This document shows, piece after piece, positions 59,606 to 64,000 of a stretch of 64,000 bases of DNA. The stretch is from contig NZ_LMDC01000012.1 of assembly GCF_001425705.1 (NCBI RefSeq), positions 65,402-129,401 of the forward strand, given 5' to 3'. Every line of letters starts with the position of its first letter. Position 1 is the stretch's first letter. This DNA comes from Pelomonas sp. Root1217. GTDB lineage: Bacteria; Pseudomonadota; Gammaproteobacteria; Burkholderiales; Burkholderiaceae_C. A program made the position numbers and the translations under genes. The notes beneath the pieces were generated by a model that had not been told where the DNA came from, searched no databases, and saw nothing but the letters and a program-made list of their open reading frames with translations.

Positions 59606-60235
59606 TCAGGCGATTCCGACGACCTTGTGCATCTGCACCGACAGCCGCCACTGCGGGTGTTCCATGCAGTACCTCACCGCCGCCTTGGTGTGCTCGCGCT
59701 GCAGCACCGAATCCATGGGCTGCAGGAAGAAGTTCTGGAAGGCCAGATTCGCAAACCGTTCCGGCTGCGCCAGCGGCTGCGGATAAACCAGTTTCAGCTC
59801 ATGGCCCGACGTCAGCACCAGCGGCGCATCGGCCTTGGGGCTGACGCAGATCCAGTCCAGCCCCGGCGGCGCAGGCTGGGTGCCGTTGGTCTCGACGGCC
59901 ACCTCGAAGCCGCGCGCATGCAGGGCGTCGATCAGCGGCGTGTCCAGTTGCAGCAGCGGCTCGCCGCCGGTGCAGACGACGTACGGACGACCACCACCGG
60001 GCCATGCTTTGGCAACTGCATCGGCCAGCGCATCGGCAGTCACGAATTTGCCACCGCCCTCGCCATCCGTGCCGACGAAATCCGTGTCGCAGAAGGTGCA
60101 GACTGCCGTCGCGCGGTCCTGCTCGCGGCCAGTCCAGAGATTGCAGCCGGCAAAGCGGCAGAACACGGCTGCACGGCCGGCCTGGGCGCCCTCGCCCTGC
60201 AGTGTGTAGAACAGCTCTTTGACGGAATACGTCAT
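59606..60235 (-). CDS. queE: 7-carboxy-7-deazaguanine synthase QueE
   Basis: QueE is a radical SAM enzyme that converts 6-carboxytetrahydropterin to 7-carboxy-7-deazaguanine in queuosine biosynthesis. The 209-residue protein has FYTLQGEGAQAGRAAVFCRF, then AGCNLWTGREQDRATAVCTF with CDTDFVG. This supplies the radical-SAM cysteines in the expanded QueE spacing. CTGGEPLLQLD is the SAM-binding GGEP motif. It overlaps queD by 4 bp, so the two sequential enzymes are translationally coupled. Confidence 0.95.
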   Translation of the reverse strand: MTYSVKELFYTLQGEGAQAGRAAVFCRFAGCNLWTGREQDRATAVCTFCDTDFVGTDGEGGGKFVTADALADAVAKAWPGGGRPYVVCTGGEPLLQLDTPLIDALHARGFEVAVETNGTQPAPPGLDWICVSPKADAPLVLTSGHELKLVYPQPLAQPERFANLAFQNFFLQPMDSVLQREHTKAAVRYCMEHPQWRLSVQMHKVVGIA

Positions 60236-61326
60236 ACCGGGATCAATTCTTCAGAGTCAGCCCGGCTGACGATGGCGCCCGAGCCGCGCGTCTCGTACAG
60301 GTCCACGCGGTCGATCTGCGGCAGCACAGTGCCGCCCTCGCGCAGCACCCATGCGGCAATCGAAGCCGCGTCGCCATCGGGCAGGCCGGCAATCTCGAAC
60401 AAGGGATGGTGGTCCAGCCCTTTGAAGATGGGATTGAAGAGCGACTTCACATCGCCAAAGTCCACCGTCCAGCCCATGACCTGGTCCAGCGGCGCGGCCA
60501 GATGCAGGCGCAGCGTGAAGGTGTGGCCATGGATGCCGGCCAGCGGATGGCCGTCGGGCGCGTGCTTCATGCGAACGGCGCTGTCCAGCGTCATCTCCTT
60601 CCAGATGCGGTAGCTCTGGCCATTGAAGTTGGCGCCGCTGGAGCCGGTCTCGTAGACGGTCACCCAGCTCAGCTCGGGCAGTTCGGGCTTCAGCCTGTCC
60701 CACAGCCAGGCCGAGATGTTCTCGCTGGTCGGGTTCTGCAGCCCCGCGATGTCGTTCAGACAGCGGTAGTTCAGCTCGAAGTGCAGTGGCGCCCAGACTT
60801 CGTCGAGGTGGTCGTAGTCAATGGACAGGTCGCGCTCGCCGAGGTCCGCATTCGCATGCAGGATGACCTCGAAGCCATGGCCGTGCATGCGGCCGCACTG
60901 GTGGCCCGTCGGTACGTTCGGCAGCTGGTGGGCAGCCTGGAAGCGGTAGCGCCGCCACACATGAGCGTGCCCTGCGCCGTCCAGGTCCACGCCGCTGTGT
61001 TGGGTGCTTTGCACGCCCACCTGCACGATGCCTGGCACGTCCAGCCGCCCGCGCACCCAGCGCGCAAGGTTCTCGTCGGTGGGTTCGGCCAGGTGGTCGT
61101 TCAGCAGGGCATGATCCAGCGGCGCCACGGTCTGCGTCATGCGTGCACGCAGCGCCTCGACCTCACCACCCTGGAACGCCGCCCAGCCAGCGGGCAGAGC
61201 CGTGCGGACGGTGGCGAAATAGCTGTGGCCATGCAGGCCGTGGCTGCGGTGCGAGGCGGGCAGGGCGGGAATGCGGCAGGCCGACTCGAAGCCGGCCGAG
61301 GCACAGTGCAACACGGAAACTGACAT
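60232..61326 (-). CDS. queD: 6-carboxy-5,6,7,8-tetrahydropterin synthase (QueD) with three tandem PTPS-like modules
   Basis: QueD makes 6-carboxytetrahydropterin from dihydroneopterin triphosphate. The 364-residue protein, three times the usual 120, contains three PTPS-like modules. Module 1 (about 1-118) has GLHGHSY. Module 2 (about 119-236) has QAAHQLPN, catalytic Cys 144 and HGH 148-150, and VYETGSSG. Module 3 (about 238-355) has AVRMKH, HGH 266-268 and LYETRGSG. Only module 2 has Cys four residues before HGH; modules 1 and 3 have Ser 28 and Leu 262 there. The middle module is therefore probably the only catalytic one. The ATG at 61326 is the best start. The gene overlaps queE. Confidence 0.9.
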   Translation of the reverse strand: MSVSVLHCASAGFESACRIPALPASHRSHGLHGHSYFATVRTALPAGWAAFQGGEVEALRARMTQTVAPLDHALLNDHLAEPTDENLARWVRGRLDVPGIVQVGVQSTQHSGVDLDGAGHAHVWRRYRFQAAHQLPNVPTGHQCGRMHGHGFEVILHANADLGERDLSIDYDHLDEVWAPLHFELNYRCLNDIAGLQNPTSENISAWLWDRLKPELPELSWVTVYETGSSGANFNGQSYRIWKEMTLDSAVRMKHAPDGHPLAGIHGHTFTLRLHLAAPLDQVMGWTVDFGDVKSLFNPIFKGLDHHPLFEIAGLPDGDAASIAAWVLREGGTVLPQIDRVDLYETRGSGAIVSRADSEELIPV

Positions 61327-61399
61327 GCCCCGATTGTCGCGCGGGGCTCTTCGACCCCGCTTGACTTGAAGTGGGCTTGAGCTTTTAGTCTGCACCGCC

Positions 61400-62758
61400 A
61401 TGAATCTCGCTGACCCCATCGACGCGGCCACCGTCGCGTCCGACAAACTCTTTGCCCCTGGCCGCAGCGCCGCCTGCATCGGCGCCATCGCGCTGATCTC
61501 CATGCTGGCCTTCGAGTCCATTGCCGTCGCCACCGCGATGCCGGCCGTGGCCGAGGCGCTGCAGGGCCTGCCCTATTACGCGCTGGCCTTCGGCGCAACG
61601 CTGGCCACCTCGGTGCTGGGCATGACGGCGGCCGGCCAGCTCTGCGACAAGCGCGGCCCCTATCGCGCCGCGCTGGCAGGCCTCGCCGCCTTCCTGGTCG
61701 GCCTGCTGCTGGCGGGTCTTGCGCCGTCCATGCCGGTGCTGGTGCTTGGCCGCGCGCTGCAGGGCCTGGGCAGCGGCGTGCTGGGCGTGACGCTGTATGT
61801 CGGCGTCGGTCAGGTCGTGCCGCAGCAACTGCACCCCAAGATGTTTGCGATGTTCGCGGGTGCCTGGGTCGTGCCCGGCCTGGTCGGGCCGGCGCTGGCG
61901 TCCTTCCTCGTGCAGTTCATCGGCTGGCGCTCCGTCTTCCTGGTCGTCGCGGCAGCCGTGCCGGTGGCGGCGTTGATGATCCTGCCGGCTCTCAAGCGCG
62001 TGGGCTCAGGCACCGGCGATGAGCTGCGCTGGGGCGCGATGCGCTGGGCCCTGCTGGCCAGTGCCGGCGCACTGACGTTGCACAGCGCCAGCCAGCAGTC
62101 CGGCGCCCGCTCGGCCCTGCTGTTCGCGGCCGGCCTGGTGGCCGCCGGCATCGCCGCCCGGCTGCTGCTGCCCGCCGGCACGCTGCGGGCGGCGCGCGGC
62201 CTGCCGACGGTCATCCTGCTGCGCGGCCTCATCGCCGCGACCTTTGCCAGCGCCGAGGCCTTTCTGCCGTTGATGCTGACGCAGCACTTCGGCTGGAGCC
62301 TGACCCAGGCCGGCGTCGCATTGAGCGCCGGTGCCGTGACCTGGAGCATTGGCAGCGCCTTGCAAGCGCGCGTGCAGCAGCCCGAGGCGCGGCGCCTGTT
62401 GCTGCCGGGTGGCTTCACGCTGACGGCGCTGGCGCTGACCCTCGTCATCGCGCCGCTGCTGTTCGCCCTGCCCTCCGCGCTGGTCTTTGCGGGCTGGACA
62501 CTCGTCGGCCTGGGCATCGGCCTGTCCTTCCCCATCCTGTCGGTGCTGCTGCTCAAGCTGTCGCCGCCGGAGCAGCAGGGCAGCAATACCTCATCGCTGC
62601 AACTCTGTGATGCGCTCACCAGCAGTGCCGCGCTGGCCCTGGCCGGTCTGCTGTTCGACCCCGTCACGCGCCAGGTATTGCCGGTGCTGCTGCTGGCGCT
62701 GGGGCTGGTCACGGCGGCGGCCTTGATCAGCCCGCGAGCCCAAGCCACCTCGGCCTGA
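61400..62758 (+). CDS. MFS transporter (drug:proton antiporter-like)
   Basis: The 452-residue membrane protein has about 12-14 hydrophobic helices. MFS signatures are GMTAAGQLCDKRGPYRAALA (motif A-like between helices 2 and 3), VLGRALQGLGSGVLGVTLYV and the antiporter motif C-like AGAWVVPGLVGPALASFL, which points to an exporter of the DHA2/EmrB-like type. Substrate is unknown. It is divergent from queD with 73 bp between starts, and converges on the receiver-protein gene. No regulator is adjacent. Confidence 0.9.
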   Translation: MNLADPIDAATVASDKLFAPGRSAACIGAIALISMLAFESIAVATAMPAVAEALQGLPYYALAFGATLATSVLGMTAAGQLCDKRGPYRAALAGLAAFLVGLLLAGLAPSMPVLVLGRALQGLGSGVLGVTLYVGVGQVVPQQLHPKMFAMFAGAWVVPGLVGPALASFLVQFIGWRSVFLVVAAAVPVAALMILPALKRVGSGTGDELRWGAMRWALLASAGALTLHSASQQSGARSALLFAAGLVAAGIAARLLLPAGTLRAARGLPTVILLRGLIAATFASAEAFLPLMLTQHFGWSLTQAGVALSAGAVTWSIGSALQARVQQPEARRLLLPGGFTLTALALTLVIAPLLFALPSALVFAGWTLVGLGIGLSFPILSVLLLKLSPPEQQGSNTSSLQLCDALTSSAALALAGLLFDPVTRQVLPVLLLALGLVTAAALISPRAQATSA

Positions 62759-62786
62759 GCAGGGCCTTTCTGCGCGTTGGTGCGCT

Positions 62787-63515
62787 TCAGGCGCTCGGTG
62801 GCGCCCGCAGGTCGCTGACGCGGCGGCCACGCTTGCTGGCGGCGCTGCGCAGGTGCACCAGCGACTCCACGCGCTTGAGCAGCTCGCGGTCGTTCCAGGG
62901 CTTCTTGAAGATGCCGTAGACACCCTCGATCTGGCCGACGCGGCCGTGCAGCTCGTCGTGGCCGGTGATGGCGATGACGGGCAGGTCTTCGGTATTCAGG
63001 CTGCCATGCACATCGGCGATCAGCTCGAAACCGTCCTTGTTGGGCATCTCGAGGTCGGTGATCAGCACGGCGATCTCGGGCTTTTCGTCCAACTGGGCCA
63101 TGGCCTCGTTGCCGTCGTTGACCTGGACGACAACGAAACCAGCACCTTCGAGCAGGCGCTTGAGCTTGGTGCGCACGACGGCCGAGTCGTCGGCGATCAG
63201 CACGGTGGGTGGACCCTCGGGCACCACGGGCGCGGGGGCGGCCGGCGGCTGCATCGGCGTGGGCGCCGTGACGAAGGCGCTGGCCATGGACGGGCCGGCA
63301 GTGGCTGAGCCTGGCAGCGGCGGCAATACCACCGGCGCGTTGGCGCGCTGGCTGCCTTGCGGCGGGCGTGGCGGCGGCGTGTATTCGCGTGGCGGACGGT
63401 AGTCGTCACGCTTGAAGGCGGCGATGAGCACGATGATGGCCAGCGGTATCGCGATCAATACCGGCATCAAGTAGGCGCCCAGCAACTCCTGCAGCTCGTG
63501 AAACATCGACTCCAT
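62787..63515 (-). CDS. Membrane-anchored response-regulator receiver protein
   Basis: The 242-residue protein has an N-terminal membrane helix (LGAYLMPVLIAIPLAIIVLI). A proline-rich linker (about 40-105) leads to a single REC domain: acidic pair in VLIADDSAVVRTKLKRLL, phospho-acceptor Asp in AVLITDLEMPNKDGFEL, Thr in IAITGHDE and Lys in GIFKKPW. There is no output domain. A short basic tail (RSAASKRGRRVSDLRAP) may bind nucleic acid or partner proteins. An internal ATG at 63506 is a possible start. Membrane tethering of a stand-alone receiver is uncommon; no kinase is adjacent. Confidence 0.88.
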   Translation of the reverse strand: MESMFHELQELLGAYLMPVLIAIPLAIIVLIAAFKRDDYRPPREYTPPPRPPQGSQRANAPVVLPPLPGSATAGPSMASAFVTAPTPMQPPAAPAPVVPEGPPTVLIADDSAVVRTKLKRLLEGAGFVVVQVNDGNEAMAQLDEKPEIAVLITDLEMPNKDGFELIADVHGSLNTEDLPVIAITGHDELHGRVGQIEGVYGIFKKPWNDRELLKRVESLVHLRSAASKRGRRVSDLRAPPSA

Positions 63516-63628
63516 CCCCGGGGTGTAACAGCGGGCAGCCTAACACCCGCCACACGGTCACACCACCGAGGAAATCAGGCATAAGTCGACGATTTGCCGC
63601 GACTTTGCACGCCTGCGGCAGTGCAACC

Positions 63629-64000
63629 TTAGTCGCGGCTTGTCACACAGCCGCGGCCGTTGACCAGGCAGCGGGCGTAGCCGGCGTCGTTCTTCAGCAG
63701 GAACATCGCCCGCGCCGCGAAGGCCGAGTCGGCGAAGTCGGCGAACACGCCGTCCACGCCCAGCTCGTAGAAGGCCAGGTATTCGTTGACCGGGCTGCCC
63801 TGGTAGTCGCTGGCCAAGCGCTTCTGTTCGTTGCGGAAGGTGTAGGGGTGCACCATCAGGCCGAGCTTGTGCGCGTTGGCGACGATGTCGCTGGCGGGCA
63901 GCAGCTTGCGGTCGCGTTCGTCGACCAGGCCGTCGCCATTGTTGTCCGCACAACCGCCACCGGCCGCCACCGTCTTGCAGGCGCTGGAGATCAGGTAGAG
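63629..64000 (-). CDS. Glycerophosphodiester phosphodiesterase, C-terminal part (cut by the window edge)
   Basis: The frame is open to the end of the window, so the N-terminal catalytic residues are missing. The visible part, [20 protein letters not shown], then [20 protein letters not shown] and [17 protein letters not shown], is the C-terminal barrel region of GlpQ-type phosphodiesterases, which cut glycerophosphodiesters to glycerol-3-phosphate and an alcohol. A calcium-binding-like loop [14 protein letters not shown] sits within an insertion. The protein ends CVTSRD. It is probably periplasmic, as GlpQ members are, but the signal region is outside the window. Confidence 0.88.
   Translation of the reverse strand, partial: LYLISSACKTVAAGGGCADNNGDGLVDERDRKLLPASDIVANAHKLGLMVHPYTFRNEQKRLASDYQGSPVNEYLAFYELGVDGVFADFADSAFAARAMFLLKNDAGYARCLVNGRGCVTSRD

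Noticed and set aside
1-64000. tRNA, rRNA or CRISPR sequences anywhere in the window
   Set aside because: No T-loop GGTTCGAATCC-type sequence in a cloverleaf context, no rRNA-like conserved stretch and no regularly spaced repeats were seen.

Overview
The window is dense, GC-rich bacterial DNA (by eye well over 60% G+C) with short gaps, many ATGA/TTGA overlaps and GTG/TTG starts. The gene content points to a Burkholderiales betaproteobacterium, probably of the Roseateles/Pelomonas/Rubrivivax kind. Pointers are two PEP-CTERM proteins, type-2 ArgC, the PrkA-YeaH-SpoVR operon, a YqjD-YqjE-YqjK set, OmpW, a DesT/DesC/DesB-type desaturase locus and several secreted plant-glycan enzymes. The placement is inferred from protein families; there is no rRNA here to test it. 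I found no tRNA, rRNA, CRISPR array or intact insertion sequence.

Layout. 1-6625: a carbohydrate locus with a partial GH3, a Tat-exported GH3 and a PA14-containing GH31 alpha-xylosidase, suggesting xyloglucan or other xylose-bearing glycan use. 6652-15505: truD and argC are housekeeping genes that bracket an accessory stretch (7893-14486). That stretch holds a secreted orphan, a truncated kinase-like pseudogene beside a palindromic repeat, a carbohydrate-binding-like membrane protein, and a two-gene operon. The operon encodes a CHAT-transglutaminase-like protein and an alpha/beta hydrolase and is the most interesting item in the window. 15643-19182: two lipoproteins, an RBBP9-type hydrolase, a Sel1-repeat protein and a ParB without ParA beside it. 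19634-24454: the prkA-yeaH-spoVR stress operon, whose 3' end is duplicated about 1.6 kb downstream around a PEP-CTERM gene and a transposase-derived HTH protein. 26074-31372: small metabolic and regulatory genes, including a NIPSNAP-ABM-ArsR operon, a metallo-beta-lactamase-fold hydrolase and a diguanylate cyclase. 31536-40282: an AraC/GyrI regulator coupled to a class A beta-lactamase, a TonB receptor, and a GH3-esterase-NTF2 operon.

40475-46250: a cytochrome P450, a zinc-ribbon membrane orphan, a D-lactate/glycolate-type FAD dehydrogenase and a chemoreceptor. 46260-49204: a desaturase module with a clear operator. 49254-51274: cobalamin adenosyltransferase, a GFA protein and the YqjDEK stress-membrane set. 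51366-53520: a WYL regulator divergent from an HNH-like protein, with a LexA-like box between them. 53610-59605: a PEP-CTERM protein, GNAT, DnaQ-like exonuclease, MazG-like pyrophosphohydrolase, SGNH lipoprotein, OmpW, DUF1223 and a small lipoprotein. 59606-61326: queE and an unusual three-domain queD. 61400-64000: an MFS exporter, a membrane-anchored receiver protein and a partial glycerophosphodiester phosphodiesterase.

The best candidates for undescribed biology are the CHAT/transglutaminase plus hydrolase operon, in which the CHAT domain appears to have lost its catalytic His and Cys, the WYL/HNH pair, the triplicated QueD, and the spoVR 3'-end integration footprint.
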